Of a stretch of DNA of 13,579 nt, positions 1-8,093 are shown one piece after another (the first letter of the stretch is position 1; the number at the start of each line of letters is the position of its first letter). The position numbers were made by a program, and so were the translations under genes. Below the pieces are notes generated by a model that worked only from the letters and a program-made list of their open reading frames with translations, did not search any database and was not told the origin of the DNA. The DNA lies in the NCBI GenBank assembly GCA_016293645.1, contig JAEDDW010000047.1:1-13579 (forward strand). Reading direction: 5' to 3'. This stretch comes from Treponema sp. GTDB lineage: Bacteria > Spirochaetota > Spirochaetia > Treponematales > Treponemataceae.

Positions 1-54
1 TATCGCGCTGGCCTGTCACGCCGGAGACCACGGGTTCGAGTCCCGTACATCCCG
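1..54 (+). tRNA. tRNA-Asp (anticodon GTC), 5' part cut off by the window edge
   Basis: This is the 3' two thirds of a tRNA. The anticodon arm is visible: stem 8-12 pairs with 20-24 (one T-G pair), and the 7-base loop 13-19 holds anticodon GTC at 15-17, which reads Asp codons. The T arm has stem 30-34 pairing with 42-46 and loop TTCGAGT at 35-41. The 3' acceptor strand is 47-53 (ACATCCC) with discriminator base G54. CCA is not encoded, so it must be added after transcription. The D arm and 5' acceptor strand lie outside the window; most of the molecule can still be checked by base pairing. Confidence 0.93.
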
Positions 55-57
55 AAG

Positions 58-91
58 AAAGCACTTGTCAAATCGACGAGTGCTTTTTTTT
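58..91 (+). terminator. Intrinsic terminator after tRNA-Asp
   Basis: A 9-bp stem (61-69 with 75-83, one G-T pair) closes a 5-base loop and is followed directly by a run of eight T (84-91). Three A residues before the stem can pair with the first T residues. It lies four bases after the tRNA end, so it should end the tRNA transcript and separate it from ppaC. Confidence 0.9.
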
Positions 92-133
92 ATTTAAACG
101 AAAACAATGATAGCATACAACAGTGGAACGGAG

Positions 134-139
134 TATAAT
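134..139 (+). promoter_or_regulatory. Candidate -10 box for ppaC, very close to the start codon
   Basis: A perfect TATAAT lies 7 bases before the ATG at 147. Used as a -10 box, it would place transcription start at or next to the start codon. The hexamer 17 bases upstream (111-116, TAGCAT) is a poor -35 box, so the call rests on the -10 alone. A GGAG at 130-133 could instead be a Shine-Dalgarno sequence with a long 13-base spacing; the two readings exclude each other. Confidence 0.35.
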
Positions 140-146
140 TCAGCAT

Positions 147-1796
147 ATGACAAACAAAGTATATATTATTGGACACAGAAATCCTGATACTGACTCGGTG
201 GTTGCGGCTACAGCCTATGCAGAGCTCAAGCATCTTCTTGGCATGGATGAATACATTGCCGCACGTGCAGGAAAACTTGCGCCCCAGACTGAATACATAT
301 TCAAAAGATTCAATGTGAAGCCTCCTGTGTATATTCCGGATCTGATTCCGAAAACAGAATATTACATGAATGAAAAATTCGTTGCGGTGGATCAGAATGT
401 CTCTCTATGGAAGGCTGTAGACAAAATGATCAGCACAAACGCCCCTGTTCTTCCGCTTATTGATTCCGACGGAACTTACAAGGGACTTTTGAATTACAAT
501 GCGTTTGCCCTGAATTCATTCAAGATCCTCAATCCAAAGCGCAATGACATTTTTCTGACCAGCATAAGCCTCATTGAAAAGACTTTGAATGCGACGCCGA
601 TTGTTGCCTATGATGAAAATGATTATTTCAAGTGTTCGATCATGGTTGCGGATGATGAGACTGAATCAACCAGGAAACTTCTTGAAGAACATTCCAGCGA
701 AAACATCGTCGTGGTATGCGGTGACCGTCAGGATGTTCAGCGCCTCAGCATCGAGGCAAAGGTAAAGGCTCTCATAGTAACCCATGACTATGTAGTTTCA
801 AAGGAACTTATCGAACTTGCAAGAAAGAATCATGTCTCTCTTCTCAGTGGCCATGACAGTACGTTGAAGACAGCCATGCTCATCGAATATTCATCTCCTG
901 TAAGTTCCATGGCGGATCCAAATGTTCTTCCGGTCCACGCGAATGACACATTGCAGAAAATCAAGGGGCAGCTCAGGGACAGTCCAAGCAGATGTCTTCC
1001 AGTTGTGGATAATGACTACAAGGTAATCGGCATCATAAGTGAAAGTGATCTTCTTCATGAGGCAAACATCCAGGTGATCCTAGTTGACCACAATGAACCT
1101 CAGCAGGCTGTTGAAGGTATTGAGAATTATACAATTCAGGAAATCATTGATCATCATAAAATCAATACATTCTCTTCAAAGCTTCCTATTACTTTCATAA
1201 ACAAGTGCGTAGGTTCAACAAGCACCATCATTGCAAACATGTACCGCGAAAACCGTGTTTCAATCCCAAAGGAAATCGCATCAATCCTTCTCTGCGGAAT
1301 CCTTAGCGATACCCTTGTCCTCCAGTCTGCAACGACAACTGAATATGATGTTGATACTGCGGAATACCTCAGCAGCATCACCGATCTTGATATAAAGACA
1401 TTAGGCAATGATATCATCAAGAGCGGCAGTCACATTGGTGGTCGTACGGCGGAAGAAGTCATACATCAGGATATGAAGGAATATACGGAAGGTAAATTCA
1501 AGTACAGCGTAAGTCAGATCGAAGTTGACAGCACCGTTGAAATCATCGAGCGTAAAAAAGAATTCCTTGAGCAGCTTGAAAATGAAAGAAAGACCATGGG
1601 AGCTCTCTACAGTGTCCTTCTTGTCACTGATATCACTGTGCTCAGTTCGATCATGCTTGTTGCGGGCGATCCTAAATTCGAGGAAGTGTTGAATTTTCCT
1701 CGTCGTGACAAACACATATATTACATGAAAGATATCGTTTCAAGAAAGAAGCAGCTCATTCCTCTTCTGTCGGAGATTACCGCAAGAGTGGAATAG
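147..1796 (+). CDS. ppaC: Manganese-dependent (family II) inorganic pyrophosphatase with CBS and DRTGG regulatory domains
   Basis: It hydrolyses cytoplasmic pyrophosphate to phosphate, pulling biosynthetic reactions forward. The 549-residue protein has the DHH-family metal motifs: GHRNPDTDS at 9-17 (H10, D14, D16), D314-H315, DHHK at 335-338 and D388. The C-terminal DHHA2 domain ends with the substrate-binding SRKKQ motif at 532-536. Between the two parts of the DHH domain lies an insert of CBS (about 79-120), DRTGG (about 164-245) and CBS (about 258-303). This makes it the long, nucleotide-regulated form rather than the roughly 310-residue simple form; in this family AMP/ADP inhibit and ATP or diadenosine polyphosphates can activate (family knowledge). 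The ATG at 147 fits the family N-terminus; an in-frame GTG at 123 would add eight unrelated residues. Transcribed alone, it converges with the EAL gene 6 bases downstream. Confidence 0.95.
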   Translation: MTNKVYIIGHRNPDTDSVVAATAYAELKHLLGMDEYIAARAGKLAPQTEYIFKRFNVKPPVYIPDLIPKTEYYMNEKFVAVDQNVSLWKAVDKMISTNAPVLPLIDSDGTYKGLLNYNAFALNSFKILNPKRNDIFLTSISLIEKTLNATPIVAYDENDYFKCSIMVADDETESTRKLLEEHSSENIVVVCGDRQDVQRLSIEAKVKALIVTHDYVVSKELIELARKNHVSLLSGHDSTLKTAMLIEYSSPVSSMADPNVLPVHANDTLQKIKGQLRDSPSRCLPVVDNDYKVIGIISESDLLHEANIQVILVDHNEPQQAVEGIENYTIQEIIDHHKINTFSSKLPITFINKCVGSTSTIIANMYRENRVSIPKEIASILLCGILSDTLVLQSATTTEYDVDTAEYLSSITDLDIKTLGNDIIKSGSHIGGRTAEEVIHQDMKEYTEGKFKYSVSQIEVDSTVEIIERKKEFLEQLENERKTMGALYSVLLVTDITVLSSIMLVAGDPKFEEVLNFPRRDKHIYYMKDIVSRKKQLIPLLSEITARVE

Positions 1797-1802
1797 AAAA
1801 GA

Positions 1803-3680
1803 TTACTGTTTTTTAAAGATTTCAATAACTTCAGAAGCAGGCAATGGACGTTCGTAAAGGAATCCCTGGATGTAGTCCGTGCCTGCTTTTTTTACGAGTG
1901 AATCCTGGTTTTCAGTTTCAACACCTTCAACGAGAATCTTGAGGCCGTTGTCCTTGAATGTTTTTATCAATGAGTTTACGAGGGAAGACATTTTCTCACT
2001 TTTTTCCATCATCAGGACGAAGGAGCGGTCGATCTTTATGGTGCTGAAAGGCAGCGTGATGACGTTGGCAAAGTTTGAAAAGCCAGTTCCAAAATCGTCG
2101 AGATAGAAGATTATGCCTTCCTTCGCAAGCTGTTCCATGCGTAGTCTGATCGCCTCAAAACTTTCAATGAAAATGCTTTCGGTGATTTCCATTATTATGT
2201 TCTGAGGTCTGATGTTGTATTTCTTTATTGTATTCAGAACCGTATCAACGATTGAAGGATTTGACATCTGGTGAACGGAAAAGTTGACTGAGACGGCGTT
2301 TACAGTTGATTTGTTTTCACTTATGAATCTGCATATTTTCTCAAATGTAACCTGACCAAGACGCTCAATATAGCCGTAGGTTTCTGCGATAGGAATGAAT
2401 TCCGCAGGAGATATATCACCAAGTTCCGTGCCTTTCATGCGCGACAGGGCTTCTGAATATTTGAATTTCTTTTCTGCAATTGAATAGATCGGCTGAAAGA
2501 AAACCTGAAATTGTTTTGAATCAGCGTGAAGTTCACGGTCGAGTATCTGGCAGATTGCATGTTTTCTTTTTTCCTGTGCGACAAAAATGTCATCGCAATA
2601 GGAATATTTGATCTCCGCACCTCTGTTCTTCATTAGAAGCTGCTGCAGGATCTCCGTAGCCTGTTCGTAAGTTTCCGCATTCTCAGGAATGCATACACTG
2701 GCGGAAATCAGTTCCGGAGTCACACGGAAATTCTTTTCGTGCTTCTGATGTTCCATAAATCCGTTGATGGTTTCCTTTACTTCATCAAGAGTCCTTGTGA
2801 GAACGGCAAGTTTCTTTGTCAGGCGGAATATTTTCCTTCCGTATGTCCTGGAAAGATCTTTTGTCAGAAGAAGCATCATCTTGTCTGTTTCGATCTGCTT
2901 GAAATCACGAAGGTAGGCATCGTAGTTTTCAATGGAGATGACGGTCAGACAGTATCCATGGGATTTGTTCTTCAAGAAATTTGGAAGCTGCTTTTCTGTA
3001 AACGCTCCTGTCGCAAAATCGTGGGCGATCTGTTCAGACTGGACTCCAAAATACATAAGGATGAGAGGGGCAAAGGAAGCAAGTCCTGTCATGACGTTGT
3101 AGGGCGAGAAGAACTGAATTGCCGTGATGCTTATGCAGATTATTGGATAGGCCAGAAAGACGGTGAAAATTCTTCTGGATGTAATTTTTCTGTGTATGAT
3201 GATGGTTACGATGACAGTTGCAATATAAATCGATGATGTCGCATAGGTAATGAATTTGAGAGGGCCTCTTGTGTATCCGTTCACCGGGTCATAGTGGAAG
3301 ATCCAGCCGGTCTTTATGTTCATCAGGACAATAAGACTGTAGATTATAAATGGAACTGCAAGAAAGCAATAAAACTGCTTCTTATGCTTTTTGGAAGGTG
3401 ATACAAAAGCGTAGCAGTAAAATGCATAGGTCATCATCTGCAGCCCGATGAGGAGAAAGTAAACCTCGGCGATGAATGTCGCATAGGTGACCGAGCAGTC
3501 TGGAAAACTTGTGATGCATTTGATAGAGAGTATGTTTGTAAATGGCGCAAAGAATCCAAGGGAAGCGCACAGGAAGAACCATAGATTCCTCCTGTCCCCC
3601 AGATAAAAGGAAGTGACCGTATTGATGATGAGAATAAAAGCCAGAATGCAGACGCATAATTCACCAAGAAGGTTGTACAT
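1803..3680 (-). CDS. Membrane-bound EAL-domain cyclic-di-GMP phosphodiesterase with seven N-terminal helices and degenerate GGDEF
   Basis: This 625-residue protein is predicted to degrade c-di-GMP at the inner face of the cytoplasmic membrane. Seven hydrophobic segments fill residues 5-213 (about 5-27, 33-51, 68-93, 102-121, 142-163, 171-191, 197-213) and probably form a sensor. A GGDEF-like region follows (about 220-360), but the signature is replaced by a run around RLTKKLAVL (286-294), so cyclase activity is not expected. The EAL domain (about 390-620) keeps the usual catalytic set: E410 of EAL, N466, E498 in EITES, the pair D528-D529, K549, E585/E588 and Q605. It should therefore be active; the ligand of the membrane part is unknown. 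The start at 3680 has GAGG a suitable distance upstream. No convincing promoter lies directly upstream, so readthrough from the HPt gene is possible despite the intervening hairpin. Confidence 0.9.
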   Translation of the reverse strand: MYNLLGELCVCILAFILIINTVTSFYLGDRRNLWFFLCASLGFFAPFTNILSIKCITSFPDCSVTYATFIAEVYFLLIGLQMMTYAFYCYAFVSPSKKHKKQFYCFLAVPFIIYSLIVLMNIKTGWIFHYDPVNGYTRGPLKFITYATSSIYIATVIVTIIIHRKITSRRIFTVFLAYPIICISITAIQFFSPYNVMTGLASFAPLILMYFGVQSEQIAHDFATGAFTEKQLPNFLKNKSHGYCLTVISIENYDAYLRDFKQIETDKMMLLLTKDLSRTYGRKIFRLTKKLAVLTRTLDEVKETINGFMEHQKHEKNFRVTPELISASVCIPENAETYEQATEILQQLLMKNRGAEIKYSYCDDIFVAQEKRKHAICQILDRELHADSKQFQVFFQPIYSIAEKKFKYSEALSRMKGTELGDISPAEFIPIAETYGYIERLGQVTFEKICRFISENKSTVNAVSVNFSVHQMSNPSIVDTVLNTIKKYNIRPQNIIMEITESIFIESFEAIRLRMEQLAKEGIIFYLDDFGTGFSNFANVITLPFSTIKIDRSFVLMMEKSEKMSSLVNSLIKTFKDNGLKILVEGVETENQDSLVKKAGTDYIQGFLYERPLPASEVIEIFKKQ

Positions 3681-3719
3681 TCAGTTTCCTCGATTAAGTT
3701 TGTTGCCGGGCCTTCCAGG

Positions 3720-3752
3720 AAAAACTGGACTGCCGTAAGAACGGAATCCAGT
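3720..3752 (-). terminator. Likely terminator hairpin after the HPt gene
   Basis: Two paired blocks (3724-3729 with 3747-3752, and 3733-3736 with 3741-3744, separated by a small internal loop) form a hairpin. Read on the minus strand it is followed by five T residues (3724-3720), of which one belongs to the stem, and preceded by a T run (3760-3754). It lies about 40 bases after the HPt stop codon and should at least partly separate that transcript from the EAL gene. The internal loop and short T tract make it moderate. Confidence 0.6.
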
Positions 3753-3789
3753 CAAAAAAAATCTCTGCTTCAGAAAACCATCCAGCTCC

Positions 3790-4140
3790 TCAGCAGTTTG
3801 TAAGAGTGTCAAGAAGCTTGTTCTGATAGTCCTGAATTGCATTTATGCCTTCAGTAGCGCCGCTTGTGTCTCCGGCCCTGAGCTGTTCCGTAATCTTTGC
3901 ATAGGCTTCGTACATGGGCTTGATTGAAAGGTTTCCCATGTTGCCTTTAAGCGTATGTGCCTTCTGTATGGCGGCATCTATGTTTCCAGACTGGATGTCA
4001 GGAATGATGTCCTTGTTTTTATTGATTGAATCAGGCATCTTCCTGTACATCATTTCAAGAAGCTGTTTGTTTCCCATGAAGCGTCCCAAAGCTTCGTCGA
4101 TGTCAACATCCATGGCAGCAAGAGTTTCACATAAATCCAT
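3790..4140 (-). CDS. Stand-alone HPt (histidine phosphotransfer) domain protein
   Basis: A 116-residue protein made almost entirely of one Hpt domain. The signature AHTLKGNMGNL spans residues 61-71, and H62 is the predicted phosphorylated histidine, followed by the usual LKG. The surrounding sequence fits the four-helix bundle of the family. Such proteins shuttle phosphate between receiver domains of hybrid kinases and response regulators in the cytoplasm. No kinase or receiver gene lies in the window, so its partners are unknown. The ATG at 4140 is preceded by AGAGGAAAG at a suitable distance; Met10 is a less likely alternative start. The gene has its own promoter and a downstream hairpin, so it is probably monocistronic. 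The EAL neighbour contains no receiver domain, so a direct functional link is speculation. Confidence 0.88.
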   Translation of the reverse strand: MDLCETLAAMDVDIDEALGRFMGNKQLLEMMYRKMPDSINKNKDIIPDIQSGNIDAAIQKAHTLKGNMGNLSIKPMYEAYAKITEQLRAGDTSGATEGINAIQDYQNKLLDTLTNC

Positions 4141-4216
4141 AATACACTTTCCTCTACTTTTTTAGTTTTTCAAGCATTACTTATAGAAGCTTTCAATTAA
4201 CTTCAGTCCTGCCATT

Positions 4217-4245
4217 ATTATACAGCATAAATTCCCTGTAGACAA
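4217..4245 (-). promoter_or_regulatory. Sigma70-type promoter for the HPt gene
   Basis: On the minus strand, TTGTCT (4245-4240) and a perfect TATAAT (4222-4217) are separated by exactly 17 bases. Transcription would start near 4210, giving a leader of about 70 bases before the ATG at 4140. It is one of the best promoter matches in the window. Confidence 0.65.
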
Positions 4246-4288
4246 TTTTTTTGTAATTTTTGTTCAGTTTAAGCTGCTTTGCCTAAAA

Positions 4289-4315
4289 TTGCATTTTTTC
4301 AAGATATCATATAAT
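4289..4315 (+). promoter_or_regulatory. Candidate promoter for the GldA/F/G-like operon
   Basis: A perfect TATAAT lies at 4310-4315 in the AT-rich gap upstream of the ABC ATPase gene. The best nearby -35 match is TTGCAT at 4289-4294, with a short 15-base spacer. Transcription would begin around 4322, inside the palindrome described next. The -10 is strong and the -35 weak, which could mean help from an activator or an extended element. Confidence 0.45.
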
Positions 4316-4331
4316 ATTCTTCAATATTATA
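4310..4331. repeat. Perfect inverted repeat over the operon promoter
   Basis: Two 9-base arms (4310-4318, TATAATATT, and 4323-4331, AATATTATA) are exact reverse complements with a 4-base centre (CTTC). The left arm contains the candidate -10 box of the ABC operon. It could be an operator for a dimeric regulator. Because the arms contain only A and T, an RNA hairpin would be weak, and a chance origin cannot be excluded in such AT-rich DNA. Confidence 0.6.
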
Positions 4332-4359
4332 AAGGAAACTCTTGAAGGGGTAGGATAAA

Positions 4360-5304
4360 ATGATAGAAGTGTCACATGTTTCCCGTCTTTTTGGGGAATT
4401 CCATGCAGTAGATGACATCAGTTTTTCCATTGAAACTGGTGAAATCGTAGGTCTTCTTGGACCTAACGGTGCGGGAAAAACTACAACAATGAGAATGATA
4501 ACAGGATATCTTGATTCGACTTCAGGTTCGATTAAGATCGACGGAACTGATGTAAGCGAAAATCCTGTACTTACAAAGTCAAAAATCGGTTACATGCCTG
4601 AAAGTGCTCCGATGTACAGCGACATGATAGTTGCGGACTACCTTGAATATGTTGCTGAAATCGAAGGTCAGGATCCAAAGAAGAAGCTTCCGCATCTTGC
4701 AGAGATCTGTGGATTGAAGGAAGTGATGCACAAGAACATCGGTGAACTCAGCCGCGGTAACAAGCAGCGTGTCGGACTTGCCCATGCATTGATGAATGAT
4801 CCTGAAATCCTGATTCTTGATGAACCGACATCCGGTCTTGATCCCAATCAGGTTTCTGATGTCCGTGACCTGATCAAGAAAATCGGTGAGACAAGAACAG
4901 TTATCATTTCAACCCATATCCTCAGTGAAGTTGAGATGCTTTGCAATCGTGTAATCATCATCTCAGGCGGAAAAAAAGTTGCCGACAGTCCTACAGAAGA
5001 ACTCAGATCCCATTATGGAAACAATGCGGAAGTCATTCTTCTTTCAGGCGGAACTGAAACCCAGCTCAAGGAAAAACTTTCTGCGGTTGCTGGCGTGACA
5101 AAAGTCACTGTAAAAACTGTTGAAGATAAAATCGAATCAAGGCTTTCTGTCGCCGGCGGCAGTGAGATCCGTCCTGAGGTTGCCAGACTTTGTGTTGAAA
5201 ACGGATTTCCGCTTTATGAACTTCAGATGAAGAAAAACAGTCTTGAAGATGTATTCAAGATCCTTACATCATCAGCGGAAAAGGAAGAGGAGGCTTCTGA
5301 ATGA
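4360..5304 (+). CDS. ABC transporter ATP-binding protein (GldA-like)
   Basis: Cytoplasmic ATPase of an ABC-2 type exporter, 314 residues. Walker A is GPNGAGKTT at 34-42, the signature is LSRGN at 130-134 (a variant of LSGGQ common in ABC-2 ATPases), Walker B is LILDEPTSGLDP at 151-162 with catalytic E155, and the switch histidine is H196. The region after about 215 is a C-terminal extension of unknown role, ending in an acidic tail. The Q-loop position reads YMPES rather than containing glutamine, as often seen in this subgroup. It is the first gene of a four-gene operon; its last codons overlap the permease start by four bases (ATGA), a sign of translational coupling. Similarity to gliding-motility GldA is at family level only; the cargo is unknown. 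Confidence 0.93.
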   Translation: MIEVSHVSRLFGEFHAVDDISFSIETGEIVGLLGPNGAGKTTTMRMITGYLDSTSGSIKIDGTDVSENPVLTKSKIGYMPESAPMYSDMIVADYLEYVAEIEGQDPKKKLPHLAEICGLKEVMHKNIGELSRGNKQRVGLAHALMNDPEILILDEPTSGLDPNQVSDVRDLIKKIGETRTVIISTHILSEVEMLCNRVIIISGGKKVADSPTEELRSHYGNNAEVILLSGGTETQLKEKLSAVAGVTKVTVKTVEDKIESRLSVAGGSEIRPEVARLCVENGFPLYELQMKKNSLEDVFKILTSSAEKEEEASE

Positions 5305-6041
5305 GCGACGCAAAAATCAAGAAAACCATGCCATGGGCTGTGATCATGAAGCGTGAACTTTCCGCCTATTTCACAAGTCCTGTCGCATATATCGTTGGTG
5401 CGATGTTCCTGCTGCTTTCAGGAATTTTCTATTTCATGACTTTCTTCCTGATGAACAGGGCTGAACTTAGGGGATTCTTTGAGCTTCTTCCGATTTTCTT
5501 CAGCTTCCTTATTCCTGCTTTGACCATGCGTGTTTTCAGTGAGGAACAGAAAAGCGGAACCATCGAAACCCTGGTCACACTTCCGGTAAAGACATCGGAC
5601 ATTGTAGCCGGAAAATATCTTGCCGTTCTTGTATGTACTATTGCAATGATGGCACCTACATTGTTCTACGTGATCACCTGCATCTGTTTTGCTGCAAGTG
5701 GAATCGATGCCGGTCCTCTTATCGGCGGATATTTCGGGGCTGTTCTTCTTGCGGCGGCCTTTTCCGCCATTGGAGTTTTCTGTTCGTCGGTGACAAAGAA
5801 TCAGATTGTGGCATTTCTGCTTGCTCTTTCCATCTGTCTCTTCCTGACATTTGTTCTTGTGTTTGCAATATTCCTTCCAGGAGTTGTCGTTCCGGTTGCA
5901 TCATTCATTTCGGCACAGGCTCATTTCCGTTCAGTTGCAAGAGGAATCATTGATTCCCGTGATATTCTTTATTTCATTTCTGTGACTTCAGTTTTTCTGG
6001 TTCTCACAGTTAATGTTCTTGACAACGAGAGAAAGGGGTGA
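5301..6041 (+). CDS. ABC-2 type permease (GldF-like)
   Basis: A 246-residue integral membrane protein with about six hydrophobic segments (near 28-50, 59-76, 103-130, 138-162, 168-195 and 222-240), the usual ABC-2 size. The cytoplasmic EEQKSGTIETLVTLPVK segment (81-97) matches the conserved loop of ABC-2 permeases that contacts the ATPase. The stretch AHFRSVARGIIDSRD (207-221), just before the last helix, is typical of the GldF branch. GAGGAGG at 5287-5293 gives a very strong ribosome binding site 7 bases before the ATG, inside the end of the ATPase gene. It should form a complex with the upstream ATPase and the downstream GldG-like protein. Confidence 0.92.
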   Translation: MSDAKIKKTMPWAVIMKRELSAYFTSPVAYIVGAMFLLLSGIFYFMTFFLMNRAELRGFFELLPIFFSFLIPALTMRVFSEEQKSGTIETLVTLPVKTSDIVAGKYLAVLVCTIAMMAPTLFYVITCICFAASGIDAGPLIGGYFGAVLLAAAFSAIGVFCSSVTKNQIVAFLLALSICLFLTFVLVFAIFLPGVVVPVASFISAQAHFRSVARGIIDSRDILYFISVTSVFLVLTVNVLDNERKG

Positions 6042-6044
6042 AAA

Positions 6045-8090
6045 ATGAAAAAGAACAATAGATTTGTTTCATGGATAAAAAGTTCAGCAAGTGATGTCTG
6101 GCTTTTTATCATTGCGGTTGTACTTCTCAATATGGTTGCTGCAAGATGTTTTTTCAGAGCTGATCTTACCCAGGCAAAGTCCTATTCGCTTTCTTCTGCC
6201 AGCCGGGAAGTCGTCGGCAATCTTGAAGAGCCTATGAGCATAAAGGTTTTCTTCTCAAAAAACCTTCCTGCTCCTTACTCAAACGTCGAGCAGTATCTCA
6301 AGGATCTTCTTTCTGAATACAAGACTTCAGCCGGAAAAAAGTTTACCTATGAATTCTTTGACATGGATAAACCTGAAAGCCAGAAGATAGCCCGCGGTTA
6401 TGGAATGCAGATGATGCAGGTACGTGAGGTCAAGAACAATGAGGTAGGTCTTAAGAATGCCTATATGGGAATTGCCATTGTCTATGCCGACCAGATTGAA
6501 AGACTCGACGGAATTACTTCAAGCGATGGACTCGAATATAGAATCACCGGCATCATCGGTAAGATCATCGCCAATACAAATATCCTCACAGGCCTTTCTG
6601 ACAATGTAAAACTTGTTCTTTACAAATCTGAGGAACTTTCTAAATTCAATATCGGAAACTTCAATAAAATCGACGCCGTTGTGGACAGGGCTTTCTCTGA
6701 AGTGAATAAAAAATTCCGTGGAAGGATAGAGTACAAAAAAATCAATCCTGGTGAATCGGAAACAGAAGAAGCAGCTTCAAAGTATGGTCTTCAGTCTGTA
6801 TCATGGAGAAATGAAAATGGCGGAACAAGTCATGGAACTGTAGGTCTTATACTTGAGTATGGCGACAAGTTCCGTGTGGTGCCGCTTGGCCTTACGAATG
6901 CTATTTTTTCCTATGTGATTTCCGGTCTGGATAATCTTGAGGAAAATATTGCAAGTTCAGTCGAAAGTCTTGTTTCAAAAACTTCTCTCATTGCCTACAT
7001 CACAGGTCATGGTGAAAGAGACATCAATGATGAAAATGATGCCGGAAATTTCCGTGAGCTTCTTTCAGAGGCATATACACTTGAAGAAGTAAATCTTGCA
7101 GAAAAAGATATTCCACCTGCCGCTGAAACAGTGATCATCAATGGGCCAAAGGAAGCTTTCGATGAGAATGAACTCTATAAAATCGATCAGTTCATAATGC
7201 GTGGTGGCAACGTCATGTTCCTCGTGGATTCCTATGATGAAATACAAGGTTATCAGCAGACAGTCTACAGACCGGTACGCACAGGACTTGAAAAAATTCT
7301 TTCCAAATACGGAATCGAGTGTGGCAGTGAATATGTTCTCGATGAAAAATGTTTCGTGCAGATGAACCAGCAGTATGGAAAACTGAATTTCTGGTATGTT
7401 CCAAGAATTCAGAAAAACTGTCTGAGTCAGAAAAATCCTATCACAAAAAATCTCAGCGATGTTTTCTTCCTTGAACCGTTTGCACTTGATGCTTCTGGTG
7501 CAGAAGCAAATAAGAACGTCACCCTTACCGTTCTTGCAAAATCATCTCCCCGTTCATGGACGGTTCCTGTTACAGAGCAGTTTGTCATGAGTCCACTGGC
7601 ATTTGGAGTTCCGTCTGATGCATCAAGGTTTTCTTCTAAAGATCTTTGTGTTCTTGCAGAAGGAATATTTGACAGCGCATATTTCAATGCTCCTGTTGAC
7701 GAAGGAGAGAATAAGGGAGAACTGGTTTCAAGATCACATATCCTTACTGGAAAGCAGAAGTCAAAGATCCTTGTTTCCGGAACTTCCTTGATAACAAATG
7801 TACAGCTTATCCAAAGAAATTCAAACGAACCTGTGGCCTGTTTCCTTCGCAATGCCGTAGATTATATGTGTGGAAAGGAAGATCTCTGTCTCATGAGGAC
7901 TAAGAACCTGAGCTCTAATTCCCTCAAGGATGTAAAGCCTGGTGTTGCGCTTGCAGTTAAATATTTCAACCAGTTTGGTCTTGCAATCCTTGTTGTGGTA
8001 GCAGGATTCCTTGTTTTCCTTTGCAGAAGGAATTACAGGGAAAAGATCCGCAGAATGTATAATCCGCATGATCCAAGAATGGGGGACTAA
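6045..8090 (+). CDS. GldG-family protein (ABC-associated, membrane-anchored extracytoplasmic protein)
   Basis: A 681-residue protein with an N-terminal membrane helix (about 16-37), a long extracytoplasmic region and a second helix near the C-terminus (about 643-663) followed by a basic cytoplasmic tail. This layout and the early YSLSSASREVVGNLEEP stretch (residues 46-62) fit the GldG/ABC-transporter auxiliary family, in which the soluble part resembles IFT52-like folds. TGHGERDIND (319-328) and the later GGNVMFLVDS segment (385-394) are further family-like landmarks. It starts three bases after the permease stop, with AAAGGGG as ribosome binding site. It is thought to complete the ATPase-permease complex, but no substrate is established for non-gliding bacteria. 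It is not a recognised transporter by itself. Confidence 0.87.
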   Translation: MKKNNRFVSWIKSSASDVWLFIIAVVLLNMVAARCFFRADLTQAKSYSLSSASREVVGNLEEPMSIKVFFSKNLPAPYSNVEQYLKDLLSEYKTSAGKKFTYEFFDMDKPESQKIARGYGMQMMQVREVKNNEVGLKNAYMGIAIVYADQIERLDGITSSDGLEYRITGIIGKIIANTNILTGLSDNVKLVLYKSEELSKFNIGNFNKIDAVVDRAFSEVNKKFRGRIEYKKINPGESETEEAASKYGLQSVSWRNENGGTSHGTVGLILEYGDKFRVVPLGLTNAIFSYVISGLDNLEENIASSVESLVSKTSLIAYITGHGERDINDENDAGNFRELLSEAYTLEEVNLAEKDIPPAAETVIINGPKEAFDENELYKIDQFIMRGGNVMFLVDSYDEIQGYQQTVYRPVRTGLEKILSKYGIECGSEYVLDEKCFVQMNQQYGKLNFWYVPRIQKNCLSQKNPITKNLSDVFFLEPFALDASGAEANKNVTLTVLAKSSPRSWTVPVTEQFVMSPLAFGVPSDASRFSSKDLCVLAEGIFDSAYFNAPVDEGENKGELVSRSHILTGKQKSKILVSGTSLITNVQLIQRNSNEPVACFLRNAVDYMCGKEDLCLMRTKNLSSNSLKDVKPGVALAVKYFNQFGLAILVVVAGFLVFLCRRNYREKIRRMYNPHDPRMGD

Positions 8091-8093
8091 GTT

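Noticed and set aside
1..146. Possible integration site at the tRNA-Asp 3' end
   Set aside because: tRNA ends are common integration targets, but no integrase, no repeat of the tRNA end and no foreign genes occur in the window.
2739..3236. Plus-strand open frame of 165 codons inside the EAL gene
   Set aside because: It lies wholly antisense to a gene with clear domains, its product is cysteine-rich and low-complexity without motifs, and no ribosome binding site or promoter supports it.
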